From Chondrus crispus (taxonomy: Eukaryota; Rhodophyta; Florideophyceae; Gigartinales; Gigartinaceae): a stretch of DNA of 64,000 nt. The notes beneath the pieces are model-generated. The model worked only from the letters and a program-made list of their open reading frames with translations. It did no database searches and was not told where the DNA came from. The position numbers were made by a program, and so were the translations under genes. Shown in pieces: positions 7,946-18,338 of the stretch (position 1 is the first letter of the stretch; each line of letters opens with the position of its first letter). The stretch covers positions 199,846 to 263,845 of the forward strand of contig NW_005179057.1 of the NCBI RefSeq assembly GCF_000350225.1, written 5' to 3'.

Positions 7946-10900
7946 TGTCAAACCAACCGTGACCCGCCCCTATTTGTCCCCGGCGGGGGAGGGGAATGTT
8001 TACCGATATTATTCCCCTCAACCCCGCACAAGCGCACCGAGACACCCGTAAGCTCGGTGCGAAAGGACGAAGACGCTGAGGCAACCGTGAGCCCGGCGCA
8101 CATGAAGGAAGGCACTGTGGCAACCGTGAGCCAAGTGCCTAACAAGAAGCGCATCGAACGCGCCAGCGGCCCGACCCAGGGGGACCCGGGGCCGCCAGAA
8201 GAATTCAAGCCGCGTACGAACGCGACTTGTCGCGGGGACGCGGCCGACCGAAGGGCGCCCCGCGACCAAGGCCGAAGGACGCGGAAGAGAAGTCGGAACC
8301 GGCGCCGGCGGCCCAGGCGGAACGATCTCGCCGAGCCGGGCACGCCGAAGGTGGTCGACGGCGTCATTTGCCTTATGACGTCGAAGATTTACAACGTCCT
8401 CGGCTCGATAGCCACAGAGGGAAATGCCTTCAAGCCCCGCACGATCGCCGTTGATACGTGCTCAGGGTACAATCTGGTGAGGAAGGCGGACCTTCCTCCC
8501 GATTGGTCGCGGTACGTCATCCGCGACGCGCCACTGCCCCGATTGGCAGGCGCGAATAGCAACCCGCTTAAGCTCTCGGCCGTCGTACGCCTGGCCGTGC
8601 GGTTGAGGAACACGACGTTCCGAATTCCGTTCGTCGTGGCGGACCAGCTCGCCGTGCCGGTCCTCCTTGGTACGGCCTTCATCGATACACACGTACGAAG
8701 TATCGACATCGAAGCTCAACGGTTGGAGCTCCGCCAAGGTGGCTCCGTTGCCATCGTCGACGGGAAGGGGGAGCCGACTCCCCCAACCAGGCGGCACGGA
8801 CGTCAGACAAGCCGGGCTGACGCACGCGACGAAGCCCCGCAGGCAATCCGAATCGCCCGCTGGGTTACCATTCCCGCGAGGTCGCAGGCCCGTGTGCGCG
8901 TTACTACGACGGGGAGGGGACTCGTGTTTATAGAGCCGAAGCCGTCACTCCAACACCGACATGGAGTGAGGCTGACGAACGGCGTCGTCGAGGTCCTGCC
9001 GAACCAGACCTTCGACGTCATCGTCGCGAACTTTTCGCGACAGGAAAGGCGGCTTCCGAAGCACACCGTCGTGGGATACGCGAAGCGCAACCCCCTCGCG
9101 ATCTTGACGCCCGAACGTCGCATCGCCGAGGGGATCGCGCACGCGCTACACCTCACCGACTTGACCGATCAAGTCGGAACGGCAGGAGCTGGTCGACCAG
9201 GCTCCGCCCAGGGGGCAACCGTTGAGAAGAGAGGAGCCGGTACGGACGGCCGACCGGCAAAGTGTCCGCCGCCGGAAGGGGGCACCGCACCCGCCTCTGA
9301 AAAGGATCCCGAAAATCCGCCGGAGGATTGGGAAAAAGAAATCGACTTGTCATACATCGATGATGACAAGTTCCGGGTCCACGTGCTCAAGATGCTCCGT
9401 AAGCACTCGAGTCTGTGGAGTGGGGCGCTCGGAACGATCCGAGCGACCGAACACCGCATTCCCCTCGAACCGGGTACGAAGCCGATACGTTCAATGCCCT
9501 ACCGAAAGGGGCCGGCTATGCGTGAGATGGTCGCCAAGGAAGTCAACAAAATGTTGAACGCAGGGGTAATCGAACCTGCGAGCACCGAGTGGGCGTCCCC
9601 CGTGGTGCTCGTACCGAAGAAAGACGGCTCTCTTCGGTTCTGCGTGGACTACCGGCGTCTCAACGCAAAGACAGCAGCGGATTCGTATCCGCTGCCCCGG
9701 ATGGACGACTGCATCGATTCGCTCGGAGATGCAGCCGTCTTTACGACGTTGGACTGCAATTCCGGTTATTGGCAGATCCCCGTCGCTCCGGAAGACCGGG
9801 ACAAGACCACGTTCACTACGCATATGGGAACGTTTCGCCATTTGCGTATGCCGTTCGGGCTAAAAGGGGCACCGGCCACCTTCCAACGTGCCCTCGACAT
9901 CATCCTATCTGGCGTCCGATGGCAGATATGCCTCGTCTACCTGGATGATGTCATCTTGTTCTCCCGTACGCACGGAGAACACGCAAAGCATCTCGACACT
10001 GTCTTGAGCTTGCTGAGGAGCGCCGGAATCTCCCTCAAGCTCAAGAAGTGTAGCTTCTTCCAACCAAAGGTGCACTACCTGGGGCACGTCATTTCCCCAG
10101 GTAAGCTGAGCGTCGCCGAAGCGGCGGCGGACGCCTTCAAGACGTTCACCTTTCCGAGGACGTTGACGCAGGTGCGCTCGTACCTCGGAGCGTGCAACGT
10201 CTACCGCCGCTTCGTGAAGGGGTTCGCGAAGATTGCGCGCCCATTAACGGACATGACGCGCAAGGACGCGGACCCCAACTTCGATGACCCGACCGAGCTG
10301 CAACTTCAAGCGTTCGAAGCGTTGAAGGAGCGGATGATTTCCCCGCCGATCCTAGCATTGCCGCGGTACGGTCGGCCGTACATGATCGACACGGATGCTA
10401 GTGCCTATCAACTGGGCTGTACGTTGCTCCAGGAACACGAAGGCGCCAACGACTGGCGCCCCGTGGGGTATTGGTCGTACTCACTGTCCGATAGTGAGCG
10501 CAACTACAGCGCTACGGAGCGCGAATGCTTTGCCGTAGTGTGGGCCGTCCGCACACTACGGCCGTACATCGAAGGTACCAAGTTCATCGTCCGGACGGAC
10601 CATGATGCCCTCCGATGGCTTATGTCCCTCACGGAGAGTTCCGGAAGGCTTACCCGGTGGCGACTGCGGTTGGCGGAATACGACTTCACCATCCAGTACC
10701 GCCCCGGGCGCGTGCACCAGGTGCCCGATGCCCTGTCACGCCTCGTGTCGCCAAGGGTCACTGACGACCCTCGCCCAGTCGTCGAAGTGGATGACGACAT
10801 TCCCACCTTCGATGCGGGTACGACCGTCCGTGACATGTCGGACGAGCTCGCGGACCACGTCTGTACCGCGAGCTGCGATCACAAGGCCGTCCATGTCTTC

Positions 10901-12610
10901 GTGACAACAAGGAACCAAGCCGGATCGCGAAGGGGGTCGCGCGTCCGTACGCGCGACGAGCCGAGGGGCGACGACGAGGCCCCCGCTCTTGAAGGACCCA
11001 CCTCGTTCTGGGAGGAGAACGACGAGTTCGACGCTGTCGACATCGAGCGCGCCGAACAACCCGAAGTTGGCGCGCCCGCCTCCACGGTCGCCCCTGCGCA
11101 GGACGACCTTCCGGCCCCTCTTACGTTAGAGGAGATAGCCGAAGAGCAACGGGTAGATGACTTCTGCCAGACCGTACTGGCACGACAGTCAGAGTCCCGG
11201 GACTCCGCGTTCTTCGAGGACCACCACGGGGTGCTCAAACGGAGACACCCCTTTGACCCTGACATCGTGCAGGTCGTGGTGCCACGGACGCTACGGGCTC
11301 GGCTTCTCCAGCTCTGCCACACACCAACCATCGCGGGGCACCCGGGCCAGAACCGTATGTACTTTGCGCTCCGTCGCGAGTACTACTGGCCCCATCTCGC
11401 TGCAGATGTCGCAGCTACGGTGCGAGGGTGCCGAACATGCGCGATGAACCGTGTTAAGTTGCGGAAACACCTCAACCGTTTGAAGTTGTTTCCGGCAACA
11501 CGGCCGCTTGAGAGCCTCGCCATCGACATCTTGGGACCGCTACCCAAGACGAAGGCAGGGAAACGGTTCCTTCTCGTAATTACGGACCGTTTCACCAAGC
11601 TGACTCAAGTTGTGGCACTGCGGACCGTAACCGCGTACACGGTAGCCGTCGCGTTCTGCGACGCGTGGGTATTTAAATACGGTGTCCCACGTTCGCTACT
11701 GTCGGATAACGGACCGCAGTTTAACGCGAAGTTCTTCCACAGCACGTGCCGTGTCCTGGGGGTGACGAACTTGTACACTTCGGCGTACCACCCCCAGACG
11801 AACGGGCAGGTCGAGCGATACAACCGGACCATCGCTTCGATGTTACGCAATTACGTCGGCGAACATCAGGACGACTGGGACGTGTACGTGGGGCCGCTCA
11901 CGTACGCGTACAACTCCCACGTACATCGTACGACGAGTACCACGCCCTTCGAGCTCGTCCTCAGCCGACCCCCGCCGGAGTTCTCTCTACGTAGAGCCGA
12001 CGGTGATGCGCCCCCGTCCGATAGGGGCAACGCGCGCGCTGAATTCCTCAAGACGTTGGACGACACGATCCAGAAGGCGTACGGGAGCCTGCGCCGGACG
12101 CAGGCTCGGTACAAGCGCGACTTCGATAAGCGCGTCAGACGGCTCAACGCACGTATCAAGCCAGGTAATTACGTCTACCTGAACCCCACCGATGGGGCAA
12201 AGACGTCTAACAAACTCGCGTCGCCCGCCGTCGGGCCATACCGGGTACTCGCCAACGACCGGCGAACCATCACGATCGATCGTGATGGTGTCACCGAGCG
12301 CGTCTCCGCAGACCGCTGCGTGTACGCGCCGCCACCGACGGGCGCGCCACGGGCGAGTACAACAACCCCAAGTGACCTTGCCGACAAGGTCACCGAGGGC
12401 ACGCAGTATGCCGTGGAACGATTACTCCGGCATCGAGGCATGGAGGACGGTACTATCGAGTTCCTCATCAAGTGGGCGGATTACGACACGCCCACATGGA
12501 CCGCCCGGACTCACGTTCCGGAGGAGTTGGTGTCTCGTTACGCCCAACGCCTCCGGAGACGCACCGGCAGGAACCTCACGTCTGACGTGAACGCGGATGT
12601 TCACGCTTGA
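7895..12610 (+). CDS. pol: Pol polyprotein of element 1 (PR-RT-RH-IN-chromodomain)
   Basis: Enzyme polyprotein, open from the gag overlap to the TGA at 12608. It is probably made as Gag-Pol by a -1 shift; the first ATG in frame is at 8102. Residues here count from the GTG at 8057. The protease has VDTCSGYNLV at about 132 (D-T-C instead of D-T-G) and later LLGTAFI. Reverse transcriptase has FCVDYRRLN, TTLDCNSGYWQI and YLDDVILF (Tyr at 628). RNase H has MIDTDASAYQLG near 776. Integrase has an intact HHCC finger (about 1089-1135) and the D1157, D1217, E1253 triad with the usual 35-residue D-E gap. The C-terminus (about 1449-1500) is a chromodomain (YAVERLLRHRG, FLIKWADYDTPTW), a module that can steer integration to marked chromatin. 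No lesion was seen. Confidence 0.94.
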   Translation, partial: CENPVKTVTFARSREPSCQTNRDPPLFVPGGGGECLPILFPSTPHKRTETPVSSVRKDEDAEATVSPAHMKEGTVATVSQVPNKKRIERASGPTQGDPGPPEEFKPRTNATCRGDAADRRAPRDQGRRTRKRSRNRRRRPRRNDLAEPGTPKVVDGVICLMTSKIYNVLGSIATEGNAFKPRTIAVDTCSGYNLVRKADLPPDWSRYVIRDAPLPRLAGANSNPLKLSAVVRLAVRLRNTTFRIPFVVADQLAVPVLLGTAFIDTHVRSIDIEAQRLELRQGGSVAIVDGKGEPTPPTRRHGRQTSRADARDEAPQAIRIARWVTIPARSQARVRVTTTGRGLVFIEPKPSLQHRHGVRLTNGVVEVLPNQTFDVIVANFSRQERRLPKHTVVGYAKRNPLAILTPERRIAEGIAHALHLTDLTDQVGTAGAGRPGSAQGATVEKRGAGTDGRPAKCPPPEGGTAPASEKDPENPPEDWEKEIDLSYIDDDKFRVHVLKMLRKHSSLWSGALGTIRATEHRIPLEPGTKPIRSMPYRKGPAMREMVAKEVNKMLNAGVIEPASTEWASPVVLVPKKDGSLRFCVDYRRLNAKTAADSYPLPRMDDCIDSLGDAAVFTTLDCNSGYWQIPVAPEDRDKTTFTTHMGTFRHLRMPFGLKGAPATFQRALDIILSGVRWQICLVYLDDVILFSRTHGEHAKHLDTVLSLLRSAGISLKLKKCSFFQPKVHYLGHVISPGKLSVAEAAADAFKTFTFPRTLTQVRSYLGACNVYRRFVKGFAKIARPLTDMTRKDADPNFDDPTELQLQAFEALKERMISPPILALPRYGRPYMIDTDASAYQLGCTLLQEHEGANDWRPVGYWSYSLSDSERNYSATERECFAVVWAVRTLRPYIEGTKFIVRTDHDALRWLMSLTESSGRLTRWRLRLAEYDFTIQYRPGRVHQVPDALSRLVSPRVTDDPRPVVEVDDDIPTFDAGTTVRDMSDELADHVCTASCDHKAVHVFVTTRNQAGSRRGSRVRTRDEPRGDDEAPALEGPTSFWEENDEFDAVDIERAEQPEVGAPASTVAPAQDDLPAPLTLEEIAEEQRVDDFCQTVLARQSESRDSAFFEDHHGVLKRRHPFDPDIVQVVVPRTLRARLLQLCHTPTIAGHPGQNRMYFALRREYYWPHLAADVAATVRGCRTCAMNRVKLRKHLNRLKLFPATRPLESLAIDILGPLPKTKAGKRFLLVITDRFTKLTQVVALRTVTAYTVAVAFCDAWVFKYGVPRSLLSDNGPQFNAKFFHSTCRVLGVTNLYTSAYHPQTNGQVERYNRTIASMLRNYVGEHQDDWDVYVGPLTYAYNSHVHRTTSTTPFELVLSRPPPEFSLRRADGDAPPSDRGNARAEFLKTLDDTIQKAYGSLRRTQARYKRDFDKRVRRLNARIKPGNYVYLNPTDGAKTSNKLASPAVGPYRVLANDRRTITIDRDGVTERVSADRCVYAPPPTGAPRASTTTPSDLADKVTEGTQYAVERLLRHRGMEDGTIEFLIKWADYDTPTWTARTHVPEELVSRYAQRLRRRTGRNLTSDVNADVHA

Positions 12611-12622
12611 GAGGGGGGCCCT
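12587..12622 (+). repeat. hairpin plus purine-run module, copy at the end of pol
   Basis: GTGAACGCGGATGTTCAC can fold with GTGAAC and GTTCAC as arms and is followed by gCTTGAGAGGGGGGCC. It encodes the last residues of Pol (NADVHA) and the TGA. An almost identical module sits at the 3' LTR (16337-16371), where the purine run is the polypurine tract. Confidence 0.85.
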
Positions 12623-14921
12623 CAACCGCTTCGTTACGGTTGACGTGAGGACCGCACAGAAGTCAAGCCGTATTTGACTTCCGAAACCCAAGGACAGACG
12701 ACGTAAAGGCGAGGCAATACGGACTGCCAGCGAGGATCTCGACCCCGCAGCGAACGACGATACGAGGACGCAGAGCTCGAAGGGAAGTCGAATACCCCTT
12801 CCGGAGCTGAAAGGTCGGACACTCACCCCCCGAACAGGGTCACCGGACGTTCCGTTAAGTCCGATCACCGCGGCGAGGGGAGGTCCGACGACTGAGGCAA
12901 CCCCAGCGGAATCACCGGAGTCCCTGGCTTGATAGGACGCAATGGCTGAAGAAAGCGGTACCGCGTAACGTATCCCACGCTGGAGGTTCGTAACGCAGTT
13001 GGAGGCTGGGAGGCGATCGCCTCCATACGGCACACCAGCCCCAGAACGCAGGAGGAGCTAGGCAAGATAAGGAGTTGCAAATTGCTGAGAAGAGCTGCAA
13101 CGCGTGGGCGTAGAGACCGAGAGTCACTGTGGCTCGCGAGGATAGGGGTCCCGGATGCGACACCGAGCCACTCCGCCAACGGCTAATACGCGAAAATTGG
13201 GGCAAGGAGAAATTACACTGTCGTATCCCCAACCCGTTCTCGGCAGCACCGGCGGTCGAGGTGTGAGAAAATGGAAAAATATGGACTCTTGGCGTACAGT
13301 GCGGCAATTCCGCACAGCGCACCTTTCACTCGGTGCCAATATGCCAGCGCCGGAACGGGGAAAATTAACGGAAATTTATTAGTGAAAGAAATGGGCAACT
13401 CACGTGAGCGAACGTACGCACGTTGGCACGCGAGACACAGCATGCCCCGACCCGACCCTTCAGACGGACAGCCCAGCACACGGGGGAGACACACCCCGCA
13501 GAGGCGCCAACGAAGCCGCGCTCCGAACGCGCAGCTTCCCGGCGGCACCGTACGAGATCGGCCGCCGAAAAGCGACGCCGTCGACACAGGCATCCTACCC
13601 GGACATCAAAAATTTTGGGTGGTGAAAATCGCCTTGGCCAGACGCGCAGCACGGATCGCACGTGCACGGGGCGGCGCGCGTGTCGTACGCTCGACCCGCA
13701 ATGACGGGAAAGATACAAATCATCTCCTCTGGCTGAATGCGAACGCGACGTCGCGTTGCTCACTACAACGGATCGAGGAAGGCGTCCTTTTCGGGTACGG
13801 GATACGTGTGCTGCCGCTCGTGAGGCGACTGGCAGGGCCGTCACTGGGATATCGGAGATTCGAGTCCGCCTTGTCCGACCGAAAGACAAGGAGAGGAAGC
13901 CGTCGTCAGGGGGAAGAAGGGATGTCGCGCGACACACCGACTTTGCACTTCGTACACCCTCACCGCCTACAACCCCCGGCGCCGACAAGGCCGGCATAAG
14001 CACGAGGTCCCCGCGACGTGAGCGTCCCCGGGCTGATCGCAAATACATGTCCAACAGGCTGTCCGACACGGCCTCGGGCTCGTCGTCGATCTCATATCCC
14101 CCCCTCCCCGCGCACGTTCGTCGACGCCGCGCGCTTGTGCCCTCGCCCCGATGGCGAGGGGGCGCGCTGAAGGAGACGAAGTCCGCGCGCTTGTGCCCTC
14201 GCCCCGATGGCGAGGGGGGCGCGCTGAAGGAGGCGAATGCCACGCGCTCGCGCACCCGCCGCCCGGAAGGCGAGGGGCGCGAAAGATAAGGAGAGGCGCC
14301 GCGCGAGAAGACGAATTCCTCGTGCTGTACCCGCGCGCTGCGCCCTCGCCTCAGACGGAGAGGGACGCCAAGGAAGAGGACCGCCGCACGCGCCCTCGCA
14401 ACCGATAACGAAGGGCGCTGGGTAAAGAAATTTGCCGAGGGCTCGCGCTCCCACCACAGACGGCGAGAGACGCGAGCAAAGAAGAAGACGTACGTCGACG
14501 CGTCCGCCCCCTCGCCCCGATGGCGAGAGGTGCGAGCGACGAAAAAGACGAACGGCGCACGCGCAGCGCCCTGCCACCGATGGCGGACGTCGCGCGAAGA
14601 AGAAAACGTACGGCGCACGCGCAGCGCCCCCGCCACCGATGGCGGACGACGCGCAAAGAAGAATAAGTACGTCCACGCATTCACGCCCTCGCCCCGATGG
14701 CGAGGAGCGCGCGCAGGCAAGAAGCCGGAGCGCGAGGAGCGCCGGAAAAAGTCCTCGGGGAGCGCCGCGGGCCGAGCTTGCGAGGCCCAGGCGCTGCCAC
14801 GAGGACCGCCGCACCGCAGCGCGAAGGTCGCGAGCCGTGCCCTCGCCATCGGCGGCGAGGGCCGCCAAACATAAGGAACGTCGCCGTGCGTCGTCGGGCG
14901 CCCCTGCCCTCGCCGCCGACG

Positions 14922-15090
14922 GCGAGAGGCCTCAAGAAGGACGACCGTCGCGCGTGCCCTCGCCCCGAACGGTGAGGGACGCGCGAGACGAAACGAAGAC
15001 AACGCGCCGTGCTCCGCCCCGGACGACGAAGGGGCGGGACGTGAAGACAGACGTTCGCTGCGCCGCGCGCCCTCACCTCGAGTGGCGAGG
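14922..15090 (+). repeat. long direct repeat inside the palindrome array, copy 1
   Basis: This stretch of about 170 bp recurs at 15256-15420 nearly unchanged apart from a 5-base length difference and a few substitutions. It shows that the array grew by duplicating several units at once. Confidence 0.8.
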
Positions 15091-15255
15091 GACGCGCGAC
15101 AAGTAATAACCTCCGTTCGGCCCTGCGCCCTCGCCCCCGAAGGGCGAGGGGTGGGGGACCTCAGACATACCCCGCCGCGCACGCCCTCGCCGCCGACGGC
15201 GAGAGGCCTCAAGGAGCATACGGGCCCTCGCGCGCCCCTGACCTCGCCACCGACA

Positions 15256-15420
15256 GCGAGAGGCCTCAAGAAGGACGACCGTCGCGCGTGCCCTCGCCCC
15301 GAACGGCGAGGGACGCGCGAGACGAAGACAACGCGCCGTGCTCCGCCCCGGACGACGAAGGGGCGGGACGTGAAGACAGACGTTCGCTGCGCCGCGCGCC
15401 CTCAGCCCGAATGGCGAGGG
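15256..15420 (+). repeat. long direct repeat inside the palindrome array, copy 2
   Basis: Second copy of the repeat at 14922-15090, offset by about 334 bp. Confidence 0.8.
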
Positions 15421-16336
15421 ACGTGATAGATAAGAGCGTTCGTTGTGCGCTAGGCCCTCGCTACCGATGGCGAGAGGCCTCAAGGAGAATATGAGTTCGC
15501 GCGCGCCCCTGCCCTCGCTACCGGATGGCGAAGAGGGACGAGGGGAACGCGATCTGCCATTGCCCCTTCCTCCTCCGCTTTGAGGAAAGCACGGGCGGGC
15601 GTGCTGTGTCACGCCGATGACAAAGGGGAATTAGAAGCAACGAACAGACTCGAAGAAACGCGTCACGATGGAAGCAATGTTTACTGTGTCGTCCTCGACG
15701 ACGTAAGGGAAGAAGGGCACCGCGCGGTTGACGACCGGACCGCGCGGTCAGCGACTGGCATTGTTCGAGGGCCCGCGAGACCCCGAAGCATGTTTATCCG
15801 GGGGACAATACCCCGGATGCCGAGGTGTCTCGGTGTCCAGTTCGGCGAGGCTAGGCATGAAGACATGCGGCGTGCCCTCCCCATTGACGGTAGACGGAAG
15901 GGGTAGCCGGGCGAAACGAAAGGACCGGCTTGGATGGCCCCTCACCGGGGGCCACCAGTTCCAAGGACACGGTCGTGGACCGCGAGCGGGACTTCTGGAA
16001 ACCCGGCGGAGGGAGCGGACCCGCTTGGGCCAGGACGACGCCACCCCCACGCGGTCCGGATGACGCACTTGGGAGTCCGAGCCCGCTCGAAGGCGGGGTC
16101 CCGACGGCCACCGCCTCCGCCATAGTTGGCTTCACGACGCCCGGGGGTGACTGCCGGAGAGGAATAGACCGCGGGTCGGCCATGCTGACACGGGCGGTGA
16201 CGCGAGAGGGGACGACCAAATGGCGCTGTCAAGGACGAAGTGGGACAGTGCGCAAAGGGGGGGGGAAATTCGTATACCAGGTCGGATCTGCTCGGGGTTC
16301 AGGGAGTGGGACGGACAGGTTCTGCAAGCCTCAGGA

Positions 16337-16371
16337 GTGAACGCGGACGTTCACTCTTGAGGGGGGGGTGA
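16337..16371 (+). repeat. hairpin plus polypurine tract at the 3' LTR of element 1
   Basis: GTGAACGCGGACGTTCAC (arms GTGAACG/CGTTCAC, loop CGGA) is followed by tCTTGAGGGGGGGGTGA, directly before the 3' LTR. The purine run is the expected plus-strand priming site. Compare the copy at 12587-12622. Confidence 0.85.
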
Positions 16372-16964
16372 TGTGGTATAACCCCAAACGCAAATTAGAT
16401 TAGGATTGGATCAGGGACAGTAAGGCAACGAGCCTTACAGCCATGTGCGCACACACGTGTCCTCCACGTGTACGGGACGCGTACTACACGTGGACTGTCA
16501 GCCCCGCCGGCTGACAGCGCTACAGTGTCGGTAGACCGGCACTACTGTAGAGTTATGATAGACTACGATGTACATTAAATATGAGCGGACCGCCGGCGGT
16601 GGAGGACGACAAGCACGGACTTGTCAAGGATCCTCCACCTTGGTCCGCCCGCTTACTTTTAGGTACTTCCGTCCGTTTTACCTAGAAGCAGCACCGCGTG
16701 CGGGTTGAGGACGCGCGTAGCACGCCCACGAGCCGGCTCCGCCTCCGCCCGTCGGTACTGGAACGTCACCCAGTACCGCTCCGGGGCGTCGAGGCGTAGA
16801 ACCGCTCGCGCGTGCGCGCGTCCTCCCCGATCCCGCTCTACCACCGCTACCTCGAGCCCGTGCTCGGTACCGTGGGTGGGCCGTGCTTCTGTCTTCCCGC
16901 CGATCGGGGTCTTTCCGAACTGTCAGTACTCACCCCCCTCGTCGTTGGGGGTGATTATACTACA
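16372..16964 (+). repeat. 3' LTR of element 1
   Basis: 593 bp, matching 4679-5271 with about five substitutions and no indels seen. Confidence 0.93.
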
Positions 16965-16966
16965 TC

Positions 16967-17842
16967 AAGCAATTTAGACACGGAGCGCAAAGTTTATACT
17001 CTCGTACGAAAGGGGGTGTTAATGGGGCAACGCAGTATAGGGCGAACATGCGTGCTTCTACCCAAAGTTTAAAGTGGGAGCAAAAAATCGTTACCCAAGT
17101 TCTGAAGACGGTTGGGGTCAATGCTTTTCTTGCTTGGCGAATGTTGGGGTGCAAGGATTTGCTCTGTTCTGCTTCGTCTTTTGGCGGTCTTGATAAATTT
17201 AGAGACGCTCTCAACCGATGCCAGTCGTTGGCAGATTTTATTGCTGATGTATCTGGGGATCTACTACAACATGCAGACAACCTACAAAAGAACGAACAAA
17301 ATGGAGAGGGAGGTGATCACAGTGGCACTGTCACAGTAGTTATAGGGGATGAAGACGAGAAGGAGTTGTCCCGAAAAGCTTTATTGAGGAAGCGGTGTCG
17401 TTTGTTGTGGTTCAATCATCAAAGCGGACGAAAGCTTAGAATTAATGTGCAAGAGCACCCGCCTTGCTCTACAGGGAAAGACGTGTGGTGTGCTTTGTGT
17501 GGAAATGTGAAGCATAATGAGGACAAATGGCGTGGAAGGCGGACTGGTATTAAGTGCGGGACATGTCATGTACATTTATGTACAAAGACGCATACAGGAC
17601 AGAGAGTGAGTTGCTGGAATATCTGGCATAATACAACGACTCTTACCCCTCGTGCGACGAGTCCCCACAAAAACAGGTTCGGTAATTCGTCTCGGCATTC
17701 TACTACACCTGATCAGAGCGAAGCCAGGCGCCCTGAGATTCCGAGCCTAAATGTTGATTCACTCCCTCCCAGTGAGAATGAAAACCGGGAAGCCACAGCG
17801 TCAGCGAGGACTAGCCTCAGGAAGAGGAGGAGACGTACGTAG
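16967..17842 (+). pseudogene. piggyBac-type transposase, C-terminal part
   Basis: The frame is open from the element 1 boundary to the TAG at 17840, so the N-terminal and most of the catalytic part are missing. KGGVN near the start resembles the GGVD segment that precedes the last catalytic region in DDE_Tnp_1_7 proteins, followed by a KWEQKIVTQVLKTVGVNAF helix. Near 17465-17625 comes a cysteine/histidine cluster (CALC, CGTC, LC, then SCWNIWH), matching the zinc-binding tail of piggyBac transposases. A polar tail ends RKRRRR, a possible nuclear signal. The first ATG in the frame is at 17048. Without the N-terminal half it cannot transpose. The terminal repeats were not found. Confidence 0.75.
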
Positions 17843-18338
17843 AACAGTGTTTATTGCGCTTGCATCACCAACAATAGATGAAAAGACTTTTCAATTGATA
17901 AACATGTGCTTCAATTGGCCTGTTTAGATAGATGTGAGTCCTTGATTGCGCTTTCTAATGAAGATTAAAGGCAAAGGTAGCAAATAGAAGTAATCTGAGC
18001 CTAACGAAATGGATGGGGACTTCTCTTTTTCCAATCTTTGCCATCACAACAGACAATCCTTATATACGAATTATCGTATACAAGGCTAATTTTGGGGTCA
18101 ATACGGATGTCCAATATGCCCTCCAGAGGCCTTCGATACACGATATTTCCTTTAAAAGTAATGCTATAGGGCCTTTTGTTGCCATCCAAGGAGGGCATAG
18201 CTTGAAGCACAGCACTGAGGATGGCGATGCAGCTCAGTTATGACACTTCAAAGTTCTGTATACGATATTTCGTATGCATGAAAAAACTGTCGGGATATGA
18301 TTTTGCTAAACTATTTCGCAACGAATTAAATATATTCG
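17843..18338. other. AT-rich stretch without a clear gene
   Basis: Downstream of the piggyBac fragment. A short minus-strand frame (18001-18210) shows no known motif. Confidence 0.4.

Larger units (their letters stand above)
14140..15536 (+). repeat. array of short palindromes (about 20 or more units)
   Basis: Variants of CCCTCGCCCCGATGGCGAGGG (arms CCCTCGCC/GGCGAGGG, loop about 5 nt) recur roughly every 50-60 bp, for example at 14140, 14510, 14690, 14840, 14910, 15127, 15183 and 15291. Arms and loops vary but the inverted symmetry is mostly kept. The intervals are of uneven length and partly alike. Confidence 0.8.
12623..16336 (+). other. 3' noncoding region of element 1
   Basis: About 3.7 kb between pol and the polypurine tract with no recognisable protein domain. 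It is GC-rich and full of short inverted repeats, for example CAACCG/CGGTTG at 12623-12642 and AGTCAA/TTGACT near 12660. It contains the palindrome array at 14140-15536. Long open frames occur on both strands, such as 634 codons on the minus strand at 13365-15269, but they translate to arginine-rich repeats of the palindromes. A plus-strand frame of 136 codons (15930-16340) shows no motif. A role in RNA folding, packaging or padding is possible; none is shown. Confidence 0.6.
4679..16964 (+). mobile_element. Element 1: complete Ty3/gypsy LTR retrotransposon
   Basis: A 12,286-bp element with two 593-bp LTRs, a primer site, gag, pol ordered protease, reverse transcriptase, RNase H, integrase, chromodomain (Ty3/gypsy order), a 3.7-kb noncoding 3' region and a polypurine tract. 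I counted about five differences between the LTRs by eye, so insertion or the last gene conversion was recent. Both gag and pol are open, so it may be autonomous. The bases outside the two ends differ (ccagc on the left, tcaag on the right), so there is no clear target duplication. The left flank is the tail of an unknown gene and the right flank is a piggyBac transposase. The element is much richer in G and C than the acetyl-CoA carboxylase gene. Confidence 0.95.

Noticed and set aside
13365..15269. 634-codon minus-strand open frame in element 1, which could be a second antisense gene like that of element B
   Set aside because: Its translation is mainly arginine/serine repeats produced by the palindrome array and high GC content, which makes stop codons rare. 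It shows no similarity in character to the element B antisense protein, and similar frames are open on the other strand.
14140..15536. CRISPR array
   Set aside because: The repeats are degenerate, the intervals vary in length and are partly alike, a long block is duplicated, and the whole lies inside a eukaryotic LTR retrotransposon with no cas genes.
15930..16340. 136-codon sense frame just before the polypurine tract of element 1, as an env-like or third gene
   Set aside because: No signal peptide, membrane segment or motif. It is Gly/Pro/Arg-rich as expected from base composition.
4679..16964. Possibility that the elements are endogenous retroviruses with an envelope gene
   Set aside because: No frame after pol shows a signal peptide, furin-like site or fusion and anchor segments; the chromodomain and gene order fit Ty3/gypsy retrotransposons.
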